Positions 17,482 to 26,706 of a DNA stretch of 64,000 bases are shown piece after piece. Every line of letters starts with the position of its first letter. The stretch's first letter is position 1. Under the pieces are notes generated by a model. It ran no database searches. It was not told where the DNA came from and worked only from the letters and a program-made list of their open reading frames with translations. The translations under genes and the position numbers were made by a program. This DNA is from an uncultured Rhodospirillaceae bacterium (GTDB lineage Bacteria > Pseudomonadota > Alphaproteobacteria > Rhodospirillales > Magnetospirillaceae): the NCBI GenBank assembly GCA_937887565.1, contig CALABS010000011.1, forward strand, positions 1-64,000, written 5' to 3'.

Positions 17482-17567
17482 TGGTGGAGGGGGTTGGATT
17501 CGAACCAACGTAGGTGTACACCGGCAGATTTACAGTCTGCTGCCATTGACCGCTCGGCCACCCCTCC
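17482..17567 (-). tRNA. tRNA-Tyr (GTA)
   Basis: An 86-nt class II tRNA with a long variable arm, acceptor GGAGGGG/CCCCTCC, the anticodon loop CTGTAAA (anticodon GTA) and an encoded CCA end. It is first in the tRNA-Tyr, tRNA-Gly, tuf series. Confidence 0.97.
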
Positions 17568-17605
17568 ACGTCGTCGTCGGCGGGGCCGTTGCGACGGGAG
17601 ACCGC

Positions 17606-17633
17606 ACTATGAGCATTTCGGACGGCTTGTCAA
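17606..17633 (-). promoter_or_regulatory. Sigma-70 promoter of tRNA-Tyr, tRNA-Gly and tuf
   Basis: On the minus strand TTGACA (17628-17633) and CATAGT (17606-17611) are separated by 16 nt. The predicted start near 17599 is about 30 nt before the mature 5' end of tRNA-Tyr. Confidence 0.65.
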
Positions 17634-17675
17634 TCCGATTTTAGAGGAATAAACCCGTCGGCAGGAGGAGCCCCC

Positions 17676-18533
17676 ATGAGCACGCGAGATCCCCGCAGCC
17701 GACCCCGCGCCGGGCGCGACGGCCCCGCCCCCGGCCCCCGCAAGGGCGGCGGCGGCAAGCCCCAGGCGAAGCCGCGCCCGACCGCCGCCAAGCCGCCGCC
17801 CGGCACCTACTGGCTGTACGGCACCCACGCGGTGTCGGCCGCCCTGGTCAATCCCCGCCGCCGGCTCCGCCGCCTGCTGGCCACGGCCGAGTCCGCCCGC
17901 GCCCTGGCCGAGGCCCTGGACGACGGCCGCGCCGTCCGGCCGCTGCCGCCCGAGGAGATCGTCGAGAAGGCCGATCTGGAGCATCTGCTGCCGCCCGGCG
18001 CGGTGCACCAGGGCGTCGCCGCCCTGGTCGAGCCCCTGCCCGCCCCCGCCATCGAGGACGTCGCCCGCGCCGCCGCCAAGGCCGACCGGGCGGTGGTGGT
18101 GGTCCTCGACCAGGTCACCGACCCCCACAATGTCGGCGCCATCCTGCGCTCGGCGGCGGCCTTCGGCGCCATGGCGGTGATCGTGCCGGACCGCAACAGC
18201 CCCGAGGAGACCGGCGCCCTGGCCAAGTCGGCCTCGGGGGCGCTGGAGCGCATGCCGCTGGTCCGCGTCACCAACGTGGTCCGCGCCCTCGAGGAATTGA
18301 AGGGCGCCGGCTTCTGGACCGCCGGCCTGGCCGGCGAGAGCCCGTTCACCCTGGCCAGCCAGAAGCTCTCGGGCCGCGTCGCCCTGATCCTCGGCGCCGA
18401 GGGCGAGGGCCTCAGGCGCCTGACCCGCGAGCACTGCGACTACTTGGTCAAGCTGCCGATGACCGACGCGGTGGAAAGCCTCAACGTCTCCAACGCCGCC
18501 GCCGTGGCGCTGTACGAACTGGCGCGGGAGTGA
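17676..18533 (+). CDS. rlmB: 23S rRNA (guanosine-2'-O-)-methyltransferase, SpoU/TrmH family
   Basis: Methylates a ribose in 23S rRNA using S-adenosylmethionine. The 285-residue product has a basic, Pro/Gly-rich tail of about 40 residues, a substrate-binding domain, and a knotted SPOUT domain. Motif 1 is DPHNVGAILRSAAAFGA near residue 149, motif 2 is ILGAEGEGL, and motif 3 is VESLNVSNAAAVALYE at the C terminus. AGGAGG lies upstream of the ATG. It diverges from the tRNA-tuf operon, an arrangement common in alphaproteobacteria. Confidence 0.92.
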   Translation: MSTRDPRSRPRAGRDGPAPGPRKGGGGKPQAKPRPTAAKPPPGTYWLYGTHAVSAALVNPRRRLRRLLATAESARALAEALDDGRAVRPLPPEEIVEKADLEHLLPPGAVHQGVAALVEPLPAPAIEDVARAAAKADRAVVVVLDQVTDPHNVGAILRSAAAFGAMAVIVPDRNSPEETGALAKSASGALERMPLVRVTNVVRALEELKGAGFWTAGLAGESPFTLASQKLSGRVALILGAEGEGLRRLTREHCDYLVKLPMTDAVESLNVSNAAAVALYELARE

Positions 18534-18576
18534 GCCCCTTGCGGCCCGCCGCCGTTCCCTCTACCTTCCCCCCGAC

Positions 18577-18652
18577 GCCGGTTTAGCTCAGCTGGTAGAG
18601 CACCTGATTTGTAATCAGGGGGTCGCGGGTTCGAGCCCTGCAACCGGCACCA
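18577..18652 (+). tRNA. tRNA-Thr (TGT)
   Basis: A 76-nt cloverleaf with acceptor GCCGGTT/AACCGGC, a D arm with AGCTCAGCTGGTAGAGC, the anticodon loop TTTGTAA (anticodon TGT), and an encoded CCA. It lies 20 nt before prfC. Confidence 0.97.
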
Positions 18653-18671
18653 TTCCTTGCATCAGAGCGGT

Positions 18672-20258
18672 ATGAACGCCTTTTCCGACACCACGGCGCT
18701 GCGGCGCACCTTCGCCATCATCTCGCACCCGGACGCCGGCAAGACGACGCTGACCGAGAAGCTGTTGCTGTTCGGAGGCGCCATCCAGATGGCCGGCGCG
18801 GTGCGGGCGCGCGGCGAGCAGCGGCGCACGCGCTCGGACTGGATGGCCATCGAGAAGGAGCGCGGCATCTCGGTGTCGGCCTCGGTGATGACCTTCGAGC
18901 ACGAGGGGCTGACCTTCAACCTGCTCGACACCCCCGGTCACGAGGACTTTTCCGAGGACACCTACCGCACGCTGACCGCCGTCGATTCGGCGGTGATGGT
19001 GCTGGACGCCGCCAAGGGCATCGAGGCCCAGACGCTGAAGCTGTTCGAGGTCTGCCGCCTCAGGGACGTGCCCATCGTCACCTTCGTCAACAAGGTGGAC
19101 CGCGAGGGCAAGGACACCATGGAACTTCTCGACGAGATCGAGAAGACCCTGGCGCTCGACGTCTGCCCGGTCACCTGGCCCATCGGCATGGGCCGCGACC
19201 TCAAGGGCGTCTACGACCTGATCCGCAACCGCGTGGTGCTGTTCGACCCCGGACGCGGCGATCACATCGCCGAGATCGCCGTCGACGCCGACCTGGACGA
19301 CCCGCGCCTGGAGCAGGCGGTGGGCACGGCCGCCGCCGAGCGCCTGCGCGAGGAGGTCGAGCTGGTCCGGGGCGGCTATCCCGAGTTCGACCTCGACGCC
19401 TTCCGCGCCGGCCACCTGACCCCGGTGTTCTTCGGCTCGGCGCTCAAGACCTTCGGGGTGGCGGAGCTGTTGCGCGGCGTCGGCAATCTCGCCCCCGCCC
19501 CCCTGCCCCGCAAGGCCGACACCCGCACCGTGGCGCCGGCCGAGGACAAGGTCACCGGCTTCGTGTTCAAGGTCCAGGCCAACATGGACCCCAACCACCG
19601 CGACCGCATCGCCTTCTTCCGCATCTGCTCGGGCCGCTTCCGCCGCGGCATGAAGCTCAAGCACGTTCGCTCGGGCAAGGTGATGGCGCTGGTCAACCCG
19701 GTGTTCTTCCTGGCCCGCGACCGCGAGCTGGCCGAGGAGGCCTTCCCCGGCGACATCATGGGCATTCCCAACCACGGGCAGCTCAGGATCGGCGACACCT
19801 TGTCGGAGTCCGAGGAGCTCAATTTCCTCGGCATCCCCACCTTCGCCCCCGAGGTGCTGCGCCGCGTCCGCCTGGACGATCCCATGAAGGCCAAGCAGCT
19901 CAGGAAGGCGCTGGAGGACTTGGCCGAGGAAGGCGTCAGCCAGGTTTTCAAGCCGGTCGACGGCTCCACCTGGATCGTCGGCGTGGTCGGCCTGCTGCAG
20001 TTCGACGTACTGACCACCCGCATCGAGAGCGAGTACAACATCAAGGCCGGCTTCGAGGACGGCGGCTACGTCACTGCCCGCTGGGTCGCCGCCGACGACC
20101 CCAAGGAGCTGGAGCGCTTCGCCCTGGCCCACAAGTCCAACATGGCCGAGGACCGCGACGGCGCCCCGGTCTACCTGGCCCGCAACACCTGGCAGCTGGG
20201 CCGCGCCCAGCAGGATTTCCCCAACGTGCGGTTCAGCGCGACGCGCGAGCAGCATTGA
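18672..20258 (+). CDS. prfC: Peptide chain release factor 3
   Basis: GTPase that recycles RF1 and RF2 after termination. The 528-residue product is close to the E. coli length. G1 is HPDAGKTT (about residue 19), the switch region has ERGISVSASVMTFEH, G3 is DTPGHEDF and G4 is NKVDRE. The ATG at 18672 is chosen; an upstream TTG at 18657 nearly abuts the tRNA. No gene partner is seen on either side. Confidence 0.95.
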   Translation: MNAFSDTTALRRTFAIISHPDAGKTTLTEKLLLFGGAIQMAGAVRARGEQRRTRSDWMAIEKERGISVSASVMTFEHEGLTFNLLDTPGHEDFSEDTYRTLTAVDSAVMVLDAAKGIEAQTLKLFEVCRLRDVPIVTFVNKVDREGKDTMELLDEIEKTLALDVCPVTWPIGMGRDLKGVYDLIRNRVVLFDPGRGDHIAEIAVDADLDDPRLEQAVGTAAAERLREEVELVRGGYPEFDLDAFRAGHLTPVFFGSALKTFGVAELLRGVGNLAPAPLPRKADTRTVAPAEDKVTGFVFKVQANMDPNHRDRIAFFRICSGRFRRGMKLKHVRSGKVMALVNPVFFLARDRELAEEAFPGDIMGIPNHGQLRIGDTLSESEELNFLGIPTFAPEVLRRVRLDDPMKAKQLRKALEDLAEEGVSQVFKPVDGSTWIVGVVGLLQFDVLTTRIESEYNIKAGFEDGGYVTARWVAADDPKELERFALAHKSNMAEDRDGAPVYLARNTWQLGRAQQDFPNVRFSATREQH

Positions 20259-20328
20259 GAGGACGGGTTGTCCATCGGCGTTCAGGTGCTATCCTCGACG
20301 CCATGGGGAACATCTGGAATGCCGGTCC

Positions 20329-22065
20329 ATGCTGACTCGAATCGTGGTGCGGAACTTCAAACGGTTCGGCGAGGTGCAGATCGAGTTGGGTCAAGCCACC
20401 TTGCTGATCGGGCCCAACAATTCCGGCAAGACGTCGACGCTGCAGGCCTTGGCCCTGTGGCAACTGGGAGTCCGGCGCTGGCTGGAAAAGCACGGAAGTC
20501 GTGAACCGCCCGGCAAGCGGCCGGGGGTGACCATCAATCGCCGGGATCTAGTTGCCCTGCCGGTCCCTGTGGCGAACCTGCTGTGGCGCGATCTGAGGAC
20601 CCGCCTGATCGAGAAGGCCGGCGGTCAGAGGACGAAGAACATTTTCATCGAGGTGCTGGTCGAGGGGGTCACCGAGACCATGACCTGGATGTGCGGATTC
20701 GAATTCGATTACGCCAACGCAGAGTCTTTCTATTGCCGTCCCATGAAGCTCGACGACGGCACGCGGATGCCGGTGCCAAGTGAAGCGGCGTTGGTCAATG
20801 TCGCCTTTCTTCCTCCCATGTCGGGCTTGGCGTCCAGCGAGACGGTGCTTCCGGAAGGTGCCATCGAGGTTCGCATCGGCGAGGGACGCACGGCGGAGGT
20901 GCTGAGGAACCTCTGCCTGGCGCTTTACCAGCGGGGAAACGGAGATTGGCAAACGCTGCAGCAGAGGCTCGCCGCCCTGTTCGGGATCGAACTGCAGCCC
21001 CCTCACTTCGTCGAGGAGCGCGGCGAAGTGCGGATGCAATACCGTGATCTGACATCCGGTACGTTGCTTGACTTGTCGTGCGCCGGGCGCGGCCTTCAAC
21101 AAACGTTGCTGCTGGTGGCTTACATTTTGGCCCGGCCCAACTCGGTCATCCTGCTCGACGAGCCGGACGCACACCTCGAAATATTGCGCCAACGTCAAAC
21201 CTACCAGTTGTTGACCCGACTTGCCGACGACCGGAATTGCCAGATCGTCGCGGCGTCTCACTCCGAAGTGCTGTTGAACGAGGCCGCGGACCGGGATGTC
21301 GTGATCGCCTTTGTCGGCGCCCCCCATCGGGTCGATGACCGGGGGACGCAGACGCTGAAGGCATTGAGGGAGATCGGCTTCGAGCACTACCTCAAGGCCG
21401 AGCAGAAGGGGTGGGTGATCTATCTTGAAGGATCGACCGATCTGGCCATCCTTCAAGCGTTCGCCGAAGCGCTGGATCACCCCTGCCGCATTTACCTCGA
21501 CACGGCGTTTTATCATTACGTCGGGAATCAGATTTCCAAAGCGCAGTCCCATTTCTGGGGGTTGCGCGATGCCAAGCCGGACTTGGTGGGAGTGGCCGTC
21601 CTCGACCGCGATGATCGCCCCGCCGGCGGGCGCGACGGCTTCGACGTGTATTACTGGCCCAGGCGGGAGATCGAGAACTATCTCTGCTTTCCCGAAGTTC
21701 TCGAAAGCTATGCCGAATCGCTTGCCACCTCTCTCGCTGCCGGCCCGCTGCTGGATTATGCGGAACGGACGCGGTTCCGCGACGCCATGAGGAGCGCCAT
21801 CGAAGACTATGTTCCACCCCGAGCCATGCGCGACCGCGGTGATCCGTGGTGGAACGACACGAAGGCCAGCACCGATTTCCTCGACCGGGTGTTTCCGGCT
21901 TTCCTTCAATCCGTCGGTCTTCCAGTGGGCTTCATGGCGAAAACCAACTATCACGAGCTCGCCCGCTTCGTGCCGATCGACCTGATTGCCGACGACATTC
22001 GGATCGCATTGGACCTGGTGGCAGCCGTGGCCGCCACGGCAAAGCCGAGGGCTCCGGCGCCTTGA
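20329..22065 (+). CDS. OLD-family ATP-dependent endonuclease (AAA ATPase plus TOPRIM-like domain)
   Basis: The 578-residue protein begins with an ABC/SMC-like ATPase: Walker A GPNNSGKT (residues 28-35), a signature-like LSCAGRGLQQTLL, Walker B VILLDEPD near residue 278 and an H-loop ASHSEVL. A C-terminal region follows with YLEGSTDLAIL and VLDRDD, spaced like the Glu and DxD metal ligands of a TOPRIM nuclease, and with WPRREIENYL. OLD proteins, such as P2 Old and GajA, often act in phage defence. No UvrD-like GajB partner is adjacent. The gene appears less GC-biased than its neighbours, which suggests acquisition. Confidence 0.8.
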   Translation: MLTRIVVRNFKRFGEVQIELGQATLLIGPNNSGKTSTLQALALWQLGVRRWLEKHGSREPPGKRPGVTINRRDLVALPVPVANLLWRDLRTRLIEKAGGQRTKNIFIEVLVEGVTETMTWMCGFEFDYANAESFYCRPMKLDDGTRMPVPSEAALVNVAFLPPMSGLASSETVLPEGAIEVRIGEGRTAEVLRNLCLALYQRGNGDWQTLQQRLAALFGIELQPPHFVEERGEVRMQYRDLTSGTLLDLSCAGRGLQQTLLLVAYILARPNSVILLDEPDAHLEILRQRQTYQLLTRLADDRNCQIVAASHSEVLLNEAADRDVVIAFVGAPHRVDDRGTQTLKALREIGFEHYLKAEQKGWVIYLEGSTDLAILQAFAEALDHPCRIYLDTAFYHYVGNQISKAQSHFWGLRDAKPDLVGVAVLDRDDRPAGGRDGFDVYYWPRREIENYLCFPEVLESYAESLATSLAAGPLLDYAERTRFRDAMRSAIEDYVPPRAMRDRGDPWWNDTKASTDFLDRVFPAFLQSVGLPVGFMAKTNYHELARFVPIDLIADDIRIALDLVAAVAATAKPRAPAP

Positions 22066-22105
22066 CTCCGGAGCAGGCGGGGATTCACCCCCCCAATAAT
22101 TGTCC

Positions 22106-22121
22106 AGGCACGGCCTTTGCA
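22106..22121 (+). promoter_or_regulatory. Sigma-54 (-24/-12) promoter
   Basis: The sequence AGGCACGGCCTTTGCA matches the consensus TGGCACGnnnnTTGCW at every defined position except the first. GG and GC elements have the required spacing. It ends 33 bp before the ATG of the gene at 22155. Confidence 0.75.
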
Positions 22122-22154
22122 AGCCGTTCCTGGCAATCCTCGTGGAGGCCGGTC

Positions 22155-22670
22155 ATGAGCACTCTTTCGGTGTCATCCTTCCTGTCCGCCCTTGGCCCCG
22201 CGGCGGCCAGGCGATCCGCCACGGTCGCGCCGGCGGAAGCTCCGCCCGGCGGCTTCGCCCAGGCGCTGGCCTCGGCGACCAAGCCGCAAGAGGTGCGGCC
22301 GCTGGCGACCAGCGATTACGGCATCTACGCCAACGTGGTGGTGGACGGCAAGGTGGTGGCGACGGTGTCGAACACCGGTTGCGCCGTCCTCGTCGACGGG
22401 CTTCCCGACCTTCACGACATGCTGTCGCTCGACGGCCACGGCCCCAATCTTGCCGCCACGCGGGCGCGACAGATCGCCGACGCGCTGGGCGGCACGGTCG
22501 CCACGTCGTCCTCGGCCCTGACCCAAAAGCAGTTCGACGAGGCCGACTTCCCGCCCGGCGCGGTCGACCTGCGCTGGATCGAGGACCCCGAGAATGACGA
22601 GTCCTGGCGAGACCTCCCGCCGGCGGTGGCGGCGGCCCAGGCCGCCGCCCTGATCGCCCAGCAGGTCTGA
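22155..22670 (+). CDS. Hypothetical protein behind a sigma-54 promoter
   Basis: A 171-residue protein not recognised by family. It has a low-complexity Ala/Pro-rich N-terminal third (residues 1-45), a central region with GIYANVVVDGKVVATVSNTG that looks like a small beta-rich domain, and an acidic WIEDPENDESWRDLPP stretch before an Ala-rich C terminus. No signal peptide or membrane segment is seen. GGAGG lies 6 nt before the ATG. The sigma-54 promoter suggests control by nitrogen status, flagellar assembly or another enhancer-binding protein. Confidence 0.75.
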   Translation: MSTLSVSSFLSALGPAAARRSATVAPAEAPPGGFAQALASATKPQEVRPLATSDYGIYANVVVDGKVVATVSNTGCAVLVDGLPDLHDMLSLDGHGPNLAATRARQIADALGGTVATSSSALTQKQFDEADFPPGAVDLRWIEDPENDESWRDLPPAVAAAQAAALIAQQV

Positions 22671-22841
22671 ACGCGGGCAATTCCTGCCCTCCCGGCAAAT
22701 TTTTCCGTGCAGGTCGGCGGAGCCTTCCCGCCGGTTGCCGGGCCGGGCGGGGGCTCGTCCCTTTCCCAGCCTTGCACTCGGCCGGCGCATCGGATACCCC
22801 TTACCGTCCATCGATTTCCGGCCGGGAAAGCCCCTTCACCC

Positions 22842-23825
22842 ATGCGTCTGGTCCGACATTGCGGCGAATTGGATCCAGGCCACCGCGGTTGCGTGGTGGC
22901 GCTGGGGAATTTCGACGGCGTGCACAAGGGCCACCAAGCGGTGATCCTGACCGCGAGGCGCATCGCCGGGGACCTGGGCGTGCCGCATGCGGTGATGACC
23001 TTCGAGCCGCATCCGCGCGCCTTCTTCAAGCCCGACCAGCAGCCGTTCCGGCTGACGCCGTTCCGCGTCAAGGCGCGGCTGATCGAGGCGCTGGGTATCG
23101 ACTTCCTTTTCATGCAGCATTTCGACGCCGCCTTCGCCGGCATGACGGCCATCGAATTCATCGGCGACATCCTGGTCGGCTGCCTGAAGGCGCGACACGT
23201 GGTGGTGGGCTACGACTACGTGTTCGGCAAGGGCCGCCAGGGCACCGGCGCGCTGCTGCAGAGGCTGTCCGACGAAGGCGCCTTCGGCTTCACCTCGGTG
23301 CCGCCCGAGGTGGCGCCGTCGGGCGAGACCTATTCCTCGACCAAGGTCCGCGAATATCTGGTCGCCGGCCAGCCGTCCGAGGCCGCCAAGCTGCTGGGCC
23401 ATTACTGGGAGGTCGAGGGCCGGGTCGAGCACGGCGACGCCCGCGGCCGCACCATCGGGTTCCCCACCGCCAACATCCATCTGGGCGAGTACCAGCGCCC
23501 GGCCACCGGCGTCTACGCGGTGCGGGCCGGCATCGACCACGGCGGCGCCACGGTGTGGCACGACGGGGTGGCCAATTTCGGCCGCCGCCCCACCTTCGAC
23601 AAGACCGACGAGCTGCTGGAAGTCCACCTGCTGGACGCCTCGGGGGACCTCTACGGCCGGCATCTGCGCGTCGCTCTGGTGGACTTCATCCGGTCCGAGC
23701 ATAAATTCGCCTCGGTGGATGAGCTGCGCACCCGCATCAAAGCCGACGTCGAGGCCGCCCGCGTCCTGCTCGCCGCCCGCCATTTCCCCGAAAGCCCCGG
23801 CCCCGTGGTGCCGGCGCATGAGTGA
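22842..23825 (+). CDS. ribF: Bifunctional riboflavin kinase / FAD synthetase
   Basis: Converts riboflavin to FMN and then FAD. The 327-residue product has an N-terminal nucleotidyltransferase domain with LGNFDGVHKGHQ (residues 18-29, the HxGH-type motif) and TFEPHPRAFF. The C-terminal flavokinase domain has GRTIGFPTANI near residue 205 and VANFGRRPTF. The start is the ATG at 22842 (MRLVRHCGEL). It overlaps or abuts ileS, forming a ribF-ileS-lspA operon of a type common in proteobacteria. Confidence 0.96.
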   Translation: MRLVRHCGELDPGHRGCVVALGNFDGVHKGHQAVILTARRIAGDLGVPHAVMTFEPHPRAFFKPDQQPFRLTPFRVKARLIEALGIDFLFMQHFDAAFAGMTAIEFIGDILVGCLKARHVVVGYDYVFGKGRQGTGALLQRLSDEGAFGFTSVPPEVAPSGETYSSTKVREYLVAGQPSEAAKLLGHYWEVEGRVEHGDARGRTIGFPTANIHLGEYQRPATGVYAVRAGIDHGGATVWHDGVANFGRRPTFDKTDELLEVHLLDASGDLYGRHLRVALVDFIRSEHKFASVDELRTRIKADVEAARVLLAARHFPESPGPVVPAHE

Positions 23826-23835
23826 GAACCGCCCC

Positions 23836-26700
23836 ATGAGCGCCGATTACAAAGCCACCGTCTTCCTGCCCAGGACCGACTTCCCCATGAAGGCCGGCCT
23901 GCCCGATCTCGAGCCCCGGCTGCTGAGGCGCTGGGCCGACATCGACCTTTACGGCAGGATGCGCGCGGCCGCCCGGGGCCGCGAGAAGTTCGTCCTGCAC
24001 GACGGCCCGCCCTATGCCAACGGCCATCTGCATATCGGCCACGCGCTCAACAAGATCCTCAAGGACGTCATCGGCCGCACCCAGTCCATGCTGGGCAAGG
24101 ACGCCGACTACGTGCCCGGCTGGGACTGCCACGGCCTGCCCATCGAATGGAAGATCGAGGAGAAGTACCGCGCCGAGGGCCTGGACAAGGACCAGGTCGA
24201 CGTGGTCGCCTTCCGCGAGGAATGCCGCCAGTTCGCCGCCAAATGGATCGACGTCCAGCGCGAGGAGTTCAAGCGCCTAGGCGTGGTGGGCGACTGGAAT
24301 CATCCCTACACCACCATGACCTTCAAGGCCGAGGCCACCATCGCCGCCGAGTTGGGCAAGTTCCTGATGGACGGCAGCCTCTATCGCGGCGCCAAGCCGG
24401 TGATGTGGTCGGTGGTCGAGAAGACCGCGCTCGCCGAGGCCGAGGTCGAGTACCACGACCACACCAGTGTCACCATCTGGGTCGGGTTTCCCGTGGTCAA
24501 GGCCAGCCGTCCCGAGCTGGACGGCGCCAAGGTGGTGATCTGGACCACCACGCCGTGGACCATGCCCGGCAACCGCGCCATCGCCTTCGGGGCGGAGTTC
24601 GATTATGCCGTCGTCGAGGTGGAGACCGTCGAGGACGGTGCCCTGGCCTGGCCCGGCCAGCGCTATGTGGTGCTGAAGGACCAGATCGAGCAGGTGGCGA
24701 AGGACGCCAAGTGCTCGTTCCTCCTCGTCGCCACCCTCACGGGCGCCGACCTCGCCGGCACCGTCTGCCACCATCCGCTCAAGTTCCATCCCGACGCCGA
24801 CGGCGGCTACGACTTCGACGTCCCGCTGCTGGCCGGCGACTTCGTCACCACCGACACCGGCACCGGCTTCGTCCACATCGCGCCGGGCCACGGCGAGGAC
24901 GACTGGCAGTTGGGCGTCGCCAACGGCATCGCCGTACCCGACACCGTGCAGCCCGACGGCACCTATTATCCCCACGTGGCCATCTTCGCCGGCCAGGCGG
25001 TGCTGGCCCAGGGCAAGAACGGCAAGTACTACAGCCCCGTCGCCAAGCCGGTGATCGAGGCCATGAAGGCGTGCGGCAACCTGCTGGCCCACGGCAAGGT
25101 CGAGCATTCCTATCCCCATTCGTGGCGGTCGAAGGCGCCCTTGATCTTCCGCAACACGCCGCAATGGTTCATCTCCATGGAGAAGACCGGCCTCAGGGAC
25201 AAGGCGCTGGCGGCCATCGACGCCACCCGTTTCGTTCCGGACCAGGGCCGCAACCGCATCCGGTCCATGGTCGAGGGCCGGCCCGACTGGTGCGTGTCGC
25301 GCCAGCGCGCCTGGGGCGTGCCGATCACCGTGTTCGTGGAGAAGAAGACCGGCCAGCCGCTCAGGGAGCAGGAGGTCGTGGACCGCATCGTCGCCGCCTT
25401 CATGGAGGAGGGCGCCGACGCCTGGTACACCAGCCCGCCGTCGCGTTTCCTGGGCAACGGCCGCGACCCCGCCGACTACGAGCAGGTGGTCGACATCCTG
25501 GACGTGTGGTTCGATTCCGGTTGCACCCATGCCTTCGTGCTGGAGGGCGACACCTGGCCGAACCTGCGCGCCCCCGCCAACCTCTATCTCGAAGGCTCGG
25601 ACCAGCATCGCGGCTGGTTCCAATCGTCGCTGCTGGAGAGCTGCGGCACCCGCGGCCGCGCCCCCTACGACGCGGTGCTGACCCACGGCTTCGTGCTCGA
25701 CGAGGACGGCCGCAAGATGTCCAAGTCGCTGGGCAACGTGGTGTCGCCCCAGGACGTGGTCTCGACCATGGGCGGCGACATCCTGCGCCTGTGGGTCACG
25801 GGCTCGGACTATTCCGACGACCTGCGCATCGGCCAGGAGATCCTCAAGACCCAGGTCGACATCTATCGCCGGCTGCGCAACACGCTGCGCTACCTGCTTG
25901 GGGCGCTCGACGGCTTCACCGATGCCGAGCGGCTGCCTGCGGGCGACATGCCCGAACTGGAACGCTGGGTCCTGCACCGCCTGACCCAGCTCGACGCCGG
26001 CCTCAGGCGAGCCTGCGCCGATTTCGAGTTCCACGGCTGGTTCACCGAGCTGCACACCTTTTGCGCCGTCGACCTGTCGGCGTTCTATCTGGATATCCGC
26101 AAGGACGCGCTTTACTGCGACACCGCCGACAGCCCGCGCCGCCGCGCCGCGCGGACGGTGATGGACATCCTGCTCGACACCCTGTGCAAGTGGCTGGCGC
26201 CGTTCACCTGCTTCACCGCCGAGGAGGCGTGGCTGGCGCGGCACCCGTCCGAGGACGGCAGCGTCCATCTGGAGACCTTCCCCGACATTCCGGCGGAGTG
26301 GCGGAACGAGGCGCTGGCCGCCAAATGGGATGCGGTGCGCGCTGTCCGCCGGGTGGTCACCGGCGCCCTCGAGCTGGAACGCGCCGCCAAGCGCATCGGC
26401 TCGTCGCTGCAGGCCAACCCGCTGCTCTACGTGGACGGCAACCTGTATCCCGCCATCGCCGACGTGGACATGGACGAGGTGTGCATCACCTCGGGGATGC
26501 TGGTGGTCGAGGGGCAGGTTCCCGACGGCTGCTTCATCCTGGCCGACGTCCCCGGCGTCGGTGTCCTGCCGCGCCCCGCCGAGGGCGAGAAGTGCCAGCG
26601 CTGCTGGAAGGTCCTGCACGAGGTGGGCAAGTTCAGCCACCAAGGCGTTTGCGGCCGCTGCTCGGACGCCGTCGACCGGCTCGCCGGGTCGGCGGAGTAG
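23836..26700 (+). CDS. ileS: Isoleucyl-tRNA synthetase
   Basis: Charges tRNA-Ile. The 954-residue product is a class I synthetase with the HIGH motif HLHIGH (about residue 61), an editing domain inserted in the middle, and KMSKSLGN near residue 628. The C-terminal zinc site has CQRCWK and CGRC. The ATG at 23836 follows GAGA; an alternative ATG at 23818 overlaps the ribF stop and would add six residues. lspA follows after 6 nt. Confidence 0.98.
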   Translation: MSADYKATVFLPRTDFPMKAGLPDLEPRLLRRWADIDLYGRMRAAARGREKFVLHDGPPYANGHLHIGHALNKILKDVIGRTQSMLGKDADYVPGWDCHGLPIEWKIEEKYRAEGLDKDQVDVVAFREECRQFAAKWIDVQREEFKRLGVVGDWNHPYTTMTFKAEATIAAELGKFLMDGSLYRGAKPVMWSVVEKTALAEAEVEYHDHTSVTIWVGFPVVKASRPELDGAKVVIWTTTPWTMPGNRAIAFGAEFDYAVVEVETVEDGALAWPGQRYVVLKDQIEQVAKDAKCSFLLVATLTGADLAGTVCHHPLKFHPDADGGYDFDVPLLAGDFVTTDTGTGFVHIAPGHGEDDWQLGVANGIAVPDTVQPDGTYYPHVAIFAGQAVLAQGKNGKYYSPVAKPVIEAMKACGNLLAHGKVEHSYPHSWRSKAPLIFRNTPQWFISMEKTGLRDKALAAIDATRFVPDQGRNRIRSMVEGRPDWCVSRQRAWGVPITVFVEKKTGQPLREQEVVDRIVAAFMEEGADAWYTSPPSRFLGNGRDPADYEQVVDILDVWFDSGCTHAFVLEGDTWPNLRAPANLYLEGSDQHRGWFQSSLLESCGTRGRAPYDAVLTHGFVLDEDGRKMSKSLGNVVSPQDVVSTMGGDILRLWVTGSDYSDDLRIGQEILKTQVDIYRRLRNTLRYLLGALDGFTDAERLPAGDMPELERWVLHRLTQLDAGLRRACADFEFHGWFTELHTFCAVDLSAFYLDIRKDALYCDTADSPRRRAARTVMDILLDTLCKWLAPFTCFTAEEAWLARHPSEDGSVHLETFPDIPAEWRNEALAAKWDAVRAVRRVVTGALELERAAKRIGSSLQANPLLYVDGNLYPAIADVDMDEVCITSGMLVVEGQVPDGCFILADVPGVGVLPRPAEGEKCQRCWKVLHEVGKFSHQGVCGRCSDAVDRLAGSAE

Positions 26701-26706
26701 GCCGCC

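Noticed and set aside
20329..22670. Two-gene Gabija system
   Set aside because: The gene after the OLD-type protein is not a UvrD-like helicase and has its own sigma-54 promoter.
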